Shown: piece by piece, positions 35,526-44,600 of the stretch
Layout of the letters: every line of letters starts with the position of its first letter
How positions within the stretch are numbered: the stretch's first letter is position 1
NCBI GenBank assembly: GCA_024636855.1
Contig: JAGXGG010000075.1
Span: 24,165-88,164, forward strand
Source: Ignavibacteriota bacterium
GTDB lineage: Bacteria > Bacteroidota > Ignavibacteria > Kapaibacteriales > UBA2268
Reading direction: 5' to 3'
Length of the DNA: 64,000 bases
Made by a program: the position numbers and the translations under genes
The notes under the pieces: model-generated
Told to the model about the DNA's origin: nothing
Databases searched by the model: none
What the model saw: the letters and a program-made list of their open reading frames with translations, nothing else

Positions 35526-36012
35526 ACCCCAATGAATCTTTCCAATTTTTTATATCCTCATTAAATACTCTAAGCGAATCTCCTGCGAAATATGCTGGAT
35601 TTAATTGTAAATTTACTATTCCCATATATCCGAAATACTGTAAGCTTACAGAAGGTCCTAGGTTAGTTAAACTTTGAATCTCTCTGAAAACCCAATAATA
35701 ATAATTTTCTTTCGGAAGTCGACTCCCAGTTATTAAATTAGTATCAATCATTAAAACTTCTGTAAGATTAGGATTATTCCATACCCGAGATTTCTCAACT
35801 AAAATAGGTCTAAATATAGAGTCAAGGTGTTTAATTTTACTACAATCATCTAAAGACATAAAATTGCTCCATTTCGTTTGAATGTAATCATTTTCAAAAA
35901 CGTAATCTTTTGGTTCAATGTCTCTAAACTTTGTACTCGAACACCCAATAATTAAAAACATAGAAGATATAATCAAACTATTTATCAAGTTTATCCCCAG
36001 TCGTTTCATCAA
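35518..36012 (-). CDS. Lipoprotein of unknown function beside RHS remnant
   Basis: 164 residues with a lipoprotein signal (LINSLIISSMFLIIGCSS; lipobox LIIGC). The mature part is mixed alpha/beta and unrecognised; RVWNNPNLTEVLMIDTNLIT and YYWVFREIQSL stand out. Upstream, at about 35977-36086, another frame reads EQKSTVEATYENGIMKKSEL and on to a stop, probably the tail of a further broken gene. Proximity to RHS DNA raises the possibility of an immunity or cargo gene, which is not supported by any motif. Confidence 0.6.
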   Translation of the reverse strand: MMKRLGINLINSLIISSMFLIIGCSSTKFRDIEPKDYVFENDYIQTKWSNFMSLDDCSKIKHLDSIFRPILVEKSRVWNNPNLTEVLMIDTNLITGSRLPKENYYYWVFREIQSLTNLGPSVSLQYFGYMGIVNLQLNPAYFAGDSLRVFNEDIKNWKDSLGCD

Positions 36013-36086
36013 AAGTATTACCTTCTTTTAATTCAGATTTCTTCATAATTCCATTTTCATATGTTGCTTCTACAGTCGATTTTTGT

Positions 36087-36911
36087 TCACCTTAACTTCG
36101 TTCTATTGTTTGATAATAATGACTTCATTTGACTAATAGCAGTTAAATTGAGTTTCTCAAGTCTTTCTTCTTGTGATAAATCCATCTTTATAAATTCGGC
36201 ATTCAGACTTTCTATGTTGGCTAATATCAATAGTTGCTCTATCGTTGCAAAGTCACGGATATTGCCACCCAATGTTGGATTCTCTTTTCTCCATTGCTTA
36301 GCCGTTTTTCCAAAGAGTGCTACATTTAGAATATCCGCTTCATTTGCATAGACCATACTGATTTGTTCTATGCTTAGATTCCCGGGAACTATGTTTTCTT
36401 TTATAGCATCAGTGTGGATTCTATAATTAATTTTGGCAAGAGTACGATTCAGATTCCAATTAAGATTTAATCGGTCATTCTCATCTTCTTTTAATCGTTG
36501 AAATTCTTTAATTAGGTATAATTTAAATGGGGCACTGATAGCCGAACCAAACTCAAAAGCAATATCCTTATGAGCATAAGTACCGCCATAACGACCTCTT
36601 TTAACTATAATTCCAATTGCGTTTGTTTTTTCTATCCACTCAGATATACTCATGACAAAGGTATTTAGACCAGCTTGCATTTTAAAGTGGTCGAATTCGA
36701 CCACTTTAAAATCTGGATTATTCATTTGCTCCCATGTACCTAAAAACTCAAGAGTATAACGGTTTCTAATCCAGTTTTTTATAATGTCAGCGGCACGGCT
36801 TACACTTTCTTTAGCATTCGCCATATCAGTAATACAGATGTAATCGGTTGTATTCTCTGTGATTACTTGAACTGGGATATTTTGTACAATAATTGCTTTT
36901 TGTTTACTCAT
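36087..36911 (-). CDS. KilA-N domain protein
   Basis: 274 residues from the ATG at 36911 (MSKQKAIIVQNIPVQVI); an ORF call from 36995 adds 28 unlikely residues. The KilA-N domain spans about residues 1-130: DYICITDMANAK, WIRNRYTLEFLGTWEQMNNP and ISEWIEKTNAIGIIVKRGRYGGTYAHKDIAFEFGSAIS (given in pieces: ISEWIEKTNAIGI and GRYGGTYAHKDIAFEFGSA). Known: KilA-N domains bind DNA and are common in phage antirepressors and in free-standing bacterial genes. The C-terminal half is helical (YRIHTDAIKENIVPGNLSIE). It lies in decayed accessory DNA, so transfer is likely. Its partner is unknown. Confidence 0.88.
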   Translation of the reverse strand: MSKQKAIIVQNIPVQVITENTTDYICITDMANAKESVSRAADIIKNWIRNRYTLEFLGTWEQMNNPDFKVVEFDHFKMQAGLNTFVMSISEWIEKTNAIGIIVKRGRYGGTYAHKDIAFEFGSAISAPFKLYLIKEFQRLKEDENDRLNLNWNLNRTLAKINYRIHTDAIKENIVPGNLSIEQISMVYANEADILNVALFGKTAKQWRKENPTLGGNIRDFATIEQLLILANIESLNAEFIKMDLSQEERLEKLNLTAISQMKSLLSNNRTKLR

Positions 36912-37082
36912 AGCTGACTTTTTCGAATAGTTCAATCTCAGAATAAAGTAATATAGAATATATTTTCTTACTTTCCTATTCTTTATTAATGTCAATTATA
37001 TACGTTATTAAATGATCTTTCCAATAATTCTTTTTGCTCAAAATAGTGTAGTCTCTATTACAAATAGAATTTTTAATTAACC

Positions 37083-37106
37083 GTCCAACTTTTGGGGTTC
37101 AGTCCA
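37083..37106 (+). mobile_element. Solitary IS3-family terminal repeat
   Basis: The stretch reads on the minus strand as TGGACTGAACCCCAAAAGTT and then GGAC, which fits the terminal inverted-repeat pattern of IS3-family elements. No transposase or second end is visible nearby, so it is a relic. It is followed by AAGTGGCTCCTT, a string also found at 35296-35316 in the RHS remnant, so the 1.8 kb between may be bounded by a short duplication. Confidence 0.5.
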
Positions 37107-37146
37107 AGTGGCTCCTTTTTTTATTTTCTAATTATCATTGTTTGTC

Positions 37147-38706
37147 TTAGTGCTTGAAGTGACGCATACCAGTGAATATCATCGCTATGTTGTTATCATT
37201 AGCTGCTTTTATTACTTCGTCATCTCTCACAGAGCCACCCGGTTGAATTACCGCTGTTGCTCCTGCTTTGACGGCTTCTAGTAGTCCATCAGCAAATGGG
37301 AAGAATGCATCGGAAGCAACAACACTACCTTGTAGGTCTAGCTCCATTAGCTTCGATTTCTCTACTGCTATTCTCGATGAATCTACTCGTGACATCTGAC
37401 CAGCACCTATTCCTAGAGTTCTGTCGCTCTTACCATATACAATTGCATTTGATTTAACGTGCTTACAAACTTTCCAGTTGAACATCAGTGCTTGCCACTC
37501 ATCGTTCGTTGGCTCTCTGTCTGTAACTACTTTCATATCTTCATTGTTTATCAAATCAGCATCAGTCGATTGAGAAAGCAATCCACCTAGTACAGATTTT
37601 AGCTCATAACCTTGTGCATTTTTCAGCATATCATAGTTCAGTCTAATTAATCGTCTATCTTTTTTCTTAGATAGATGTTCTAGTGCTTCTGCAGTGAAAT
37701 CTGGTGCTATTAGAACTTCAGTGAATATACTATGTATCTTCTCTGCCATCTCTATATCCAAAGTCTTATTCATAGCTATTATACCACCGAAAGGGGAGAC
37801 TCTGTCAGTAGCAAAAGCATTGTCATAAGCTGTAACTAGATTACTTCCACGACCAACACCACAAGGGTTTGTGTGCTTGATTATAGATACTGTTGGTTCT
37901 TCATCATCAGAGAATTCGTTTATTATTCTTGCCGCTGAGTCTATGTCTATTATGTTATTATACGATAGCTCTTTGCCGTGTAACTTCTCAAATATCTCAG
38001 ATATGTTCCCATATAGAGCTGCCGATTGATGCGGGTTTTCTCCATAGCGTAGGTCTTGTTCTTTCTTGAATGATATATTGATAGTTGGGCCTAAATCAAT
38101 GGCATTATGCTTATTGAAGTAGTTAGAAATGATTGAATCATATCTAGCAGTGTGATTGAATACTTCGCCTGCTAGTTGCACTCTCAATCCTTCGGATATA
38201 GTACTACCGTTTGACTCCAATTCATTTAGAACTGTATCATATTTATCAGGATTAACTACTACTGCAGTCCACTTGTAGTTCTTCGCAGCTGCACGTAGCA
38301 TAGTCGGTCCACCGATGTCTATATTCTCAATCATCTCATCATGAGGGGCATTTTTCTTTAGTGTTTCTTCGAATGGATATAGGTTCACAACAAGTAAATC
38401 TATTGATTTCAGATTGTGTTTCTCTAGCTCATCTATATGGTCTTGCTTACCTAGGTCCGCCAATATACCCGAATGGATAGCTGGATGCAGAGTCTTTACT
38501 CTACCGTCCATAATCTCTGGGAAATTAGTCAATGCACTTACTGATTGTACATTGATTCCTGCACTAGCTATTGTTGCTTTAGTTCCACCAGTTGAGTATA
38601 TCTCTATACCTAGTGAGTCTAGCTTTCTTGCAAATTCTACTACACCAGTCTTATCCGAGACTGATATTATTGCTCTTTCTACTTTATGTGTTGAAGGGGT
38701 TTTCAT
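37147..38706 (-). CDS. purH: Bifunctional AICAR transformylase/IMP cyclohydrolase
   Basis: 519 residues, the normal length. The N-terminal IMP cyclohydrolase domain (1-200) shows ALISVSDKTG-like RAIISVSDKTGVVEFARKLD, GGTKATI, FPEIMDGRVKTLHPAIHSG and DLLVVNLYPF. The C-terminal transformylase domain shows LRYGENPHQSAALY, IKHTNPCGVGRG and the end SVRDDEVIKAANDNNIAMIFTGMRHFKH (in part: MIFTGMRHFKH). It catalyses the last two steps to IMP, downstream of PurF. It is alone here on its strand. Confidence 0.97.
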   Translation of the reverse strand: MKTPSTHKVERAIISVSDKTGVVEFARKLDSLGIEIYSTGGTKATIASAGINVQSVSALTNFPEIMDGRVKTLHPAIHSGILADLGKQDHIDELEKHNLKSIDLLVVNLYPFEETLKKNAPHDEMIENIDIGGPTMLRAAAKNYKWTAVVVNPDKYDTVLNELESNGSTISEGLRVQLAGEVFNHTARYDSIISNYFNKHNAIDLGPTINISFKKEQDLRYGENPHQSAALYGNISEIFEKLHGKELSYNNIIDIDSAARIINEFSDDEEPTVSIIKHTNPCGVGRGSNLVTAYDNAFATDRVSPFGGIIAMNKTLDIEMAEKIHSIFTEVLIAPDFTAEALEHLSKKKDRRLIRLNYDMLKNAQGYELKSVLGGLLSQSTDADLINNEDMKVVTDREPTNDEWQALMFNWKVCKHVKSNAIVYGKSDRTLGIGAGQMSRVDSSRIAVEKSKLMELDLQGSVVASDAFFPFADGLLEAVKAGATAVIQPGGSVRDDEVIKAANDNNIAMIFTGMRHFKH

Positions 38707-38929
38707 TTATCTTTTTGTTTTATTTTGAATTACTTACTACAAAATTAATAAAATAATAGACTCCTATCATTACCTTTTACTATTGAGTTATACACAGTCA
38801 ATTAGACATATAATATTCTCAATAAATAACCTTTAGCTATTGCTAATAATATGATATTTGCAATATAATTCTATTAATTCGTTTATAAAGATAGACGATA
38901 TTGTTTAACTATATGATGGAGATGTAAAA

Positions 38930-39121
38930 ATGGATAACCTAATAGTAAAAGGAAACTGGAACGAAGTGAAAGGTAAACTAAAACAAGAATTCGGTGAGTT
39001 AACCGATAATGATTTAACTTACTCTGAAGGTAAGGAAGATGAATTAATCGGTAAACTTCAACAGAAACTGGGTAAGACCAAAGATGAAATAAAGAAAAAA
39101 ATTGCCGAATATACTAGCTAA
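38930..39121 (+). CDS. CsbD family stress protein
   Basis: 63 residues: [40 protein letters not shown] and [16 protein letters not shown] match the whole CsbD domain. A good ribosome site (GATGGAGATG) precedes the ATG. Known: small, charged, often strongly induced by general stress; mechanism unknown. A terminator follows within 20 bases, so it is a single-gene transcript. Confidence 0.95.
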   Translation: MDNLIVKGNWNEVKGKLKQEFGELTDNDLTYSEGKEDELIGKLQQKLGKTKDEIKKKIAEYTS

Positions 39122-39140
39122 TAATTGCTAAAACAAAGTA

Positions 39141-39170
39141 AAGCATCCACGATTGGATGCTTTTTTTTTA
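39141..39170 (+). terminator. Terminator of the CsbD gene
   Basis: AAGCATCCA and TGGATGCTT form a 9-bp stem with a short loop, followed by eight T. Confidence 0.9.
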
Positions 39171-39205
39171 TATTTGCAGCATAATACAACAATGAAATCT
39201 GAGAA

Positions 39206-39562
39206 ATGAACATAGAAAATCCTTTATTTTTAATTCCAATTATAACTGGTCCAATAGTTATTATTATAATGCTCATTACTTTAAAATACCCTCCTAAGAA
39301 AATAAATTCTATATATGGATACAGAACAAAACGGTCAATGACAAGTCAAGAAGCTTGGGATTTTGCGCAACCTTTCTCAGGAAAGATGATGATTAAGTAT
39401 ATGGTAATCTATACACTAACTTCAGCTTTAGCTTTACCTATGAAAGATTTAGACCCAATAATTGGAGTTTTTCTATCTTTATTAACTATGATCTTATTTA
39501 TGGCAATTCCTATAGTAAAAACAGAAAGTGAACTTAAGTCAAGATTTGGTGATAAACCCTAA
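39206..39562 (+). CDS. SdpI family membrane protein
   Basis: 118 residues. Three hydrophobic segments surround the SdpI/YhfL signature YPPKKINSIYGYRTKRSMTS and QEAWDFAQPFSGKMM. Known: SdpI is the immunity protein to the Bacillus SdpC toxin, but most family members have no shown role. Its last four bases overlap the end of the convergent SGNH gene. Confidence 0.88.
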   Translation: MNIENPLFLIPIITGPIVIIIMLITLKYPPKKINSIYGYRTKRSMTSQEAWDFAQPFSGKMMIKYMVIYTLTSALALPMKDLDPIIGVFLSLLTMILFMAIPIVKTESELKSRFGDKP

Positions 39563-40602
39563 CGTAGCATTGAAGCAGAGTCTTTTTCTATTTTCTGTAT
39601 TAGTCTATCCGAGAGATAGTTCCCTATGTCCTTGTGCATTTCTTGATTCCAATGTCCACTCGTATTTGTTGCTTTCCAATAATATGGATCTATTCCTGCT
39701 TTATATAGGGAATCCACAAAATGGCTAGTATCCCAATATGTAATTCCTAATCTATTTATTTCGTCAACAAAAGGGTTGTAAAGAGGGGAATAATCTCTAT
39801 TTACTATTATAACATTCTTATCCAGATTTCTTAAAATCTTATTAGCTAAGGGTAATGGAGTATAATCCTTATCTATTGGCTCCAACTGCTTTACGGGTGC
39901 AAACCAATCATAAACTTTACCAAAAAGAATAGATGGTACTGGACGCTTTTTAGTAGCATGCTTCGCATTCTTTAACATATTCAATAAAATAGATTTACCA
40001 AGTATTTTTTGTACTGACTTGTATCTTTCTATCTCTTCTTTATCAAAATCAACTGAAGCAATAAGTGAATCACCAATTTCCTTTGTATATGGATATAGGG
40101 GAGTTAGGTCTTCCAAATGCAAATCACCATTTGAAATAAAGTATAAGACTAATTCAGGTTTGAATCTGTCTACAAAAACTCTTTGGTATGCGTAATTATG
40201 ATTAAGATTAAAATTAGCACGACCAAAATTCTGTACTTCAAATGTATATCCTTTAAATCTTCCATTTAGACTTTTCTCAATAATATTTCCGAAATAATCT
40301 CGTTGAAATATCTGAAATGACTCTACGAATGAATCACCAATTAGAGCAATATTTATGTGATTTGTTTTATTCGTATCAACTTCCCTGCCTGCGAATCTAC
40401 TATTGTTCGTTCTGAATATTCCAAATCCTTCTGTAAAAAGTACTGTCTCATGATTATTAGGTAATCCTTTGCCAATATCGTCATAGTATTGTCCCAAAGA
40501 GGCTTCTACAATTTTTGCATTGTCAACGAATAACTCACATATCAGCAATGTAGCAAATGCAGATAAGAGGAAGAGGGCGATATGTTTAAGAGTTTTTTTC
40601 AA
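39559..40602 (-). CDS. SGNH-fold protein, partner of the MBOAT acyltransferase
   Basis: 347 residues with an N-terminal membrane anchor (HIALFLLSAFATLLICELFV). SGNH block I is IALIGDSFVESFQIFQ (about residues 86-101, nucleophile Ser in GDSF). Near the C-terminus, NTSGHWNQEMHKDIG provides a likely catalytic His. The pattern is that of AlgJ/AlgX-like or SGNH acyl-transfer proteins. It starts three bases after the MBOAT stop, so the two form an operon. Together they would O-acetylate an extracellular polysaccharide: the MBOAT protein passes the acetyl group across the membrane and this protein places it. That is inferred from the pairing. Confidence 0.85.
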   Translation of the reverse strand: MKKTLKHIALFLLSAFATLLICELFVDNAKIVEASLGQYYDDIGKGLPNNHETVLFTEGFGIFRTNNSRFAGREVDTNKTNHINIALIGDSFVESFQIFQRDYFGNIIEKSLNGRFKGYTFEVQNFGRANFNLNHNYAYQRVFVDRFKPELVLYFISNGDLHLEDLTPLYPYTKEIGDSLIASVDFDKEEIERYKSVQKILGKSILLNMLKNAKHATKKRPVPSILFGKVYDWFAPVKQLEPIDKDYTPLPLANKILRNLDKNVIIVNRDYSPLYNPFVDEINRLGITYWDTSHFVDSLYKAGIDPYYWKATNTSGHWNQEMHKDIGNYLSDRLIQKIEKDSASMLR

Positions 40603-40605
40603 AAT

Positions 40606-42018
40606 TTAAAATTGGAAATATATAAACGGTAACGGTTTAGATTGAAAAATATAAACTAGTGTGACGATAAATAGACTAAGGAGAATTCCTAACCTAACAG
40701 ACATTGATTTGAATCTAAGCATAAACGTATGTCCAAATCTATTTTCTATAATATCTAATGCAAAGTTCAGTATGAAATATGATACTACTATCTGTATGAA
40801 TATATGAGCGTATTCACTTGGTTGCCAATCAAAAATAGCTGAGAAAATCATCTGAGTTGATTCCCACGAAGTAGCTCTGAAAAATAGCCAAGTAAACGCT
40901 ACTAACACAAAAGTAAGCAGTACTTTCGGTATATCTTTGAGTCTAGTAATTGGGTCATATTCTGTTTTACTCTTAATCATAAACTTATGTGTGGCTAAAT
41001 AGATACCATGCAATCCACCCCAAATAACGAAATTCCAGCTAGCTCCATGCCACAAACCACCCAATAACATAGTTATCATGAGGTTGGCATAAGTGCGTGC
41101 TTCTCCCTTTCTATTCCCACCTAGGGTTATGTAGAGATAATCTTTTAGCCACGAAGAAAGTGATATATGCCATCTTCGCCAAAACTCAGTGATATTCCGA
41201 GATAGATATGGTTGCTCGAAGTTTATCATTAACTCAATACCCAAGAGTTTAGCCGTACCACGGGCTATTTTACTATATCCAGAAAAGTCAGCATAAATTT
41301 GAATACCGAAAAGTAGAACAGCTGCTATTATTTCAATAGATTTATAGAGATGAAGATTACTGAATATGTGATCTACTATTCTTCCAGCTGTGTCACCTAT
41401 CATAACCTTTCGGAATAATCCGAGTACGATGAGAGTTGCGCCTTCTTTTAGCTGGTCTTTTGTTGGGCTAAGCTTCTTATATAGTTGTGGCAATAAGTCC
41501 TTTGCCCTTTCTATAGGACCTGCCACTAATTGCGGGAAGAATGAAACGAATAAAGCGAAATCAATTATATTTTCAGTCGGCTCTAGTTTCTTTCTATAAA
41601 TATCAAAAGTATAAGAAAGTGTCTGAAAAGTATAAAATGATATACCAACAGGAAGAATGATATTCAAATGAAGCGAATCAACATTTCCACCGAAATTATT
41701 TATCATAGTCTGGAAGCTATCAACAAAGAAGTTGAAATACTTGAAAAAACCTAGTATTCCTAAGTTTACACCTAAACTGGCATAAAGTAGTAGCTTCCTC
41801 TTCCTATCGTCATCGGTTTTATAAATCTTCAAACCAATATAATAATCAACTACTGTAGATAATAGTAAAAGCAGACAAAAACGCCAATCCCAATAACCAT
41901 AAAAGAAGTAACTCGCTGCTAACAAGAATATGTTCTTATAGGACTTTTTAGGGAGCAAGTAGAATATAGGGAGTACTACTGCTAAAAAAATCAAGAATAT
42001 AAATGAGTTAAAAAGCAA
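40606..42018 (-). CDS. MBOAT family O-acyltransferase (AlgI/DltB-like)
   Basis: 470 residues with about ten to twelve membrane segments. Signatures: YFFYGYWDWRFCLLLL, LPVGISFYTFQTLSYTFDIYR, DFALFVSFFPQLVAGPIERA, FGIQIYADFSGYSKIARGTA and WRRWHISLSSWLKDYLYITL. The invariant MBOAT His is in MLLGGLWHGASWNFVIWG. Known: AlgI-type proteins transfer acetyl groups across the inner membrane to cell-surface polymers. It is the first gene of the pair with the SGNH protein. The polymer modified is unknown. Confidence 0.94.
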   Translation of the reverse strand: MLFNSFIFLIFLAVVLPIFYLLPKKSYKNIFLLAASYFFYGYWDWRFCLLLLLSTVVDYYIGLKIYKTDDDRKRKLLLYASLGVNLGILGFFKYFNFFVDSFQTMINNFGGNVDSLHLNIILPVGISFYTFQTLSYTFDIYRKKLEPTENIIDFALFVSFFPQLVAGPIERAKDLLPQLYKKLSPTKDQLKEGATLIVLGLFRKVMIGDTAGRIVDHIFSNLHLYKSIEIIAAVLLFGIQIYADFSGYSKIARGTAKLLGIELMINFEQPYLSRNITEFWRRWHISLSSWLKDYLYITLGGNRKGEARTYANLMITMLLGGLWHGASWNFVIWGGLHGIYLATHKFMIKSKTEYDPITRLKDIPKVLLTFVLVAFTWLFFRATSWESTQMIFSAIFDWQPSEYAHIFIQIVVSYFILNFALDIIENRFGHTFMLRFKSMSVRLGILLSLFIVTLVYIFQSKPLPFIYFQF

Positions 42019-42130
42019 TCGGGTTTGTCTGTTTTATTTAATTATTAGAATATGTGTCAGCTACAAATTAATGGAATTTTAGAATAATTCATTATCTTGA
42101 TAGATAATAAAAACTAAAAACTGAAAAGAA

Positions 42131-43576
42131 ATGTTCAAACTACAAAATTATATCAATGGAGAGTTAGTAGCTCCTCTCAATAATCAATACATAGATAATT
42201 ATGACCCATCTGTAGGGGAGGTATATTCACTTATACCAGACTCCAACGCAGAAGATATAGATATGGCTGTCAAAGCCGCAAAAGCTGCATTCCCATCATG
42301 GTCTAATCTATCTAACGAGCAAAGACATGACTATATAATGGCAATTGCAGATGGTATAGAAAGCAGATTCGAGGAGTTCGTAGAAGCAGAGAGTAGAGAT
42401 AATGGCAAGCCAATAAAGCTAGCTAGAAAAGTAGATATTCCGAGAGCAAAATCGAATTTCAAGTTCTATGCTACTGCTGTTATGCATTATTCAAGTCAAT
42501 CGCACTTTATGCCCGAAGAGCCAGCTATCAACTATACACTAAGACAACCACTCGGAGTAGTTGGGTGTATTTCACCGTGGAATTTACCTCTTTACCTTTT
42601 CACTTGGAAGATTGCTCCTGCGCTAGCAACAGGCAATACAGTAGTAGCAAAGCCGAGTGAGATTACACCTATGACAGCTTACCTTCTTTCTGAAGTTTGC
42701 TTAGAAGCTGGATTGCCTAAAGGTGTGTTGAATATAGTCCACGGCAATGGCCCTACTGCTGGTGAAGCAATAGTCCAACACGATGATATACAAGCAATAT
42801 CTTTCACTGGTGGTACTATGACTGGTCAGCATATAGCAAGCATAGTTGCTCCAAAATTTAAGAAAATGTCACTAGAATTGGGTGGTAAAAATCCGAATAT
42901 AATTTTCGATGATTGCGATTATGATAAAGCATTAAGTACTAGTGTAATCTCATCATTTGCTAATCAAGGGCAGATTTGTCTTTGCGGTTCGCGAATATTC
43001 ATCCACGAGTCTATATACGATAGATTCCGTGATGATTTCGTCGCGAAAGTGAAAAAGCTTAAGGTCGGTGACCCCATGGAAGGAGATACATCACTAGGTG
43101 CTGTGGTATCGAAACCGCATCAAGAAAAAGTACTCTCGTACATTGAGTTAGCTAAACAAGAAGGCGGCAAAGTAATAGCGGGAGGAAACGCTGTAAACCC
43201 AGAGGGGAGATGTGAGAACGGCTATTTCATAGAGCCGACTGTAATTGAAGGACTTCCATTTAGTTGTAGAACTAATCAAGAAGAAATATTCGGCCCAGTT
43301 GTTACACTACAACCATTCAGCACAGAAGAAGAAGTCCTAGAATATGCTAATAGCGTCAAATACGGACTTGCTGCAACAGTTTGGACTCAAGACATTAGCC
43401 GAGCTAATAGAGTTGCACAGCATTTGCATGCAGGTATAGTATGGGTGAATTGCTGGTTACTCCGTGATTTGCGTACACCATTCGGTGGAGTAAAAGATAG
43501 CGGAATGGGAAGAGAAGGTGGTTTCGAAGCTATGGACTTTTTCACCGAACCAAAGAATGTTTGTGTGAAGTATTAA
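42131..43576 (+). CDS. NAD(P)-dependent aldehyde dehydrogenase
   Basis: 481 residues, full-length ALDH. Visible are GCISPWNLPLYLFTWKIAPA (about 140-160), cofactor loop FTGGTMTGQHIA, catalytic Glu in LELGGKNPNIIFDD and catalytic Cys in FANQGQICLCGSRIF (about residue 280), and EEIFGPVVTLQPF. It most resembles the semialdehyde group (2-hydroxymuconic semialdehyde or betaine aldehyde type); the substrate is not certain. It is a single gene, divergent from the MBOAT operon. Confidence 0.93.
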   Translation: MFKLQNYINGELVAPLNNQYIDNYDPSVGEVYSLIPDSNAEDIDMAVKAAKAAFPSWSNLSNEQRHDYIMAIADGIESRFEEFVEAESRDNGKPIKLARKVDIPRAKSNFKFYATAVMHYSSQSHFMPEEPAINYTLRQPLGVVGCISPWNLPLYLFTWKIAPALATGNTVVAKPSEITPMTAYLLSEVCLEAGLPKGVLNIVHGNGPTAGEAIVQHDDIQAISFTGGTMTGQHIASIVAPKFKKMSLELGGKNPNIIFDDCDYDKALSTSVISSFANQGQICLCGSRIFIHESIYDRFRDDFVAKVKKLKVGDPMEGDTSLGAVVSKPHQEKVLSYIELAKQEGGKVIAGGNAVNPEGRCENGYFIEPTVIEGLPFSCRTNQEEIFGPVVTLQPFSTEEEVLEYANSVKYGLAATVWTQDISRANRVAQHLHAGIVWVNCWLLRDLRTPFGGVKDSGMGREGGFEAMDFFTEPKNVCVKY

Positions 43577-43654
43577 GAAATAGTAGAATAGTATTGTCTA
43601 TATTTAAAAAAGTAAGTCAAATAAGTATGTGGGATAAGGCGGTAAAGTAAAGTA

Positions 43655-43690
43655 TGTCACTGCGAGGAACGAAGTGACGTGGCAGTCTGA
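43655..43690 (+). repeat. CACTGCGAGGA-type dispersed repeat, family C
   Basis: TGTCACTGCGAGGAACGAAG followed by TGACGTGGCAGTCT is the clean form of a palindromic dispersed element (CACTTCGT/ACGAAGTG, CTGCCACG/CGTGGCAG). Degenerate copies lie at 30135-30235. Confidence 0.65.
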
Positions 43691-43747
43691 AGTGTCAAAT
43701 TGAATAGATTGACTTAGGCATAATAATGATATATTATATTTCTCAAC

Positions 43748-44076
43748 TTAATTAGAAACCACTTTAAGCCCAATAATAGAGGCAATAAGTGTAGTTATAA
43801 AAAATAGTCTCCAAAAATCTGTTGGTTCGTTGAATAGTATTATCCCCATTAGTACAGTTCCCACAGCTCCTACTTCTGTCCAAACAGCATAAGCAGTACC
43901 AATATTGGTAACCCCTCTGTCGCTTTGACTAGGAGGAACATACTGATAGCCAAGCAAACTAAAAATCCTACAAACCAATATCTTGATTCAGTACCTGTCT
44001 TTTCTTTCGCCATTCCCAAACAAGTGGCAAATCCGACTTTGAAAAGCCCCGCTATTATTAAAAGTAACCAATTCAT
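43748..44076 (-). pseudogene. SMR-type small multidrug transporter, frameshifted
   Basis: The first frame (from 44076) gives MNWLLLIIAGLFKVGFATCL and up to KATEGLPI; a second frame then supplies IGTAYAVWTEVGAVGTVLMG and DFWRLFFITTLIASIIGLK to 43748. The two join at CCAATATTGG near 43902-43911: removing two bases (AT) would restore the usual LPIGTAYAVW of SMR proteins. The usual Glu in helix 1 (GLFEVGFA) reads Lys (GLFKVGFA), which removes the essential acidic residue, so real decay is more likely than a sequencing error. Confidence 0.85.
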
Positions 44077-44135
44077 GTTGTTCTCATTTATTTCAAAGTA
44101 TCACTATACTCGTGGGAATCCAAATTTACTATATT

Positions 44136-44522
44136 TTAATTTAAAAGTGATACATTATAATAGTTACCAAATATAAAGGGTAGTGAGAAGGATAGAATCA
44201 CGTAAATTAATGAGATAATGGCGAACATTATTTTCTGTTTTTTAGAAGCTGCTTCAACTTTTTTAACCCGGTCTTTATATTTTTTCTTATATCCATATAT
44301 AAAGTACAATACGGAAAATGGCAAAGAAACAAGAACAACTGTTTCTATTATACCAACTATTGGAATAAATACTAAATCAAAAGCTTTTATAAATAGTATT
44401 AAAAGCATGATATTAGTAAAAGCAACTATAGATAGAATTAAAACGGCATTAAAATAGCTATCATCACTTTTAAATAACTTAAATAATTTGAATAAATAAT
44501 AAAATAAGTAGTCGTAAATCAT
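44136..44522 (-). CDS. Small membrane protein of unknown function
   Basis: 128 residues with four predicted transmembrane segments: AVLILSIVAFTNIMLLILFI, a second at VFIPIVGIIETVVLVSLPFS, and IMFAIISLIYVILSFSLPFI near the end. A basic loop (YKKKYKDRVKKVEAASKKQK) separates the third and fourth. No motif recognised. It follows the SMR pseudogene at 60 bases distance on the same strand. Confidence 0.65.
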   Translation of the reverse strand: MIYDYLFYYLFKLFKLFKSDDSYFNAVLILSIVAFTNIMLLILFIKAFDLVFIPIVGIIETVVLVSLPFSVLYFIYGYKKKYKDRVKKVEAASKKQKIMFAIISLIYVILSFSLPFIFGNYYNVSLLN

Positions 44523-44600
44523 TGAAATCCCAATATTAAATTTGGTAAGTTCTGGTTCATGATACTATCATTTGATACTATCACAATCTATTAAAAACTA

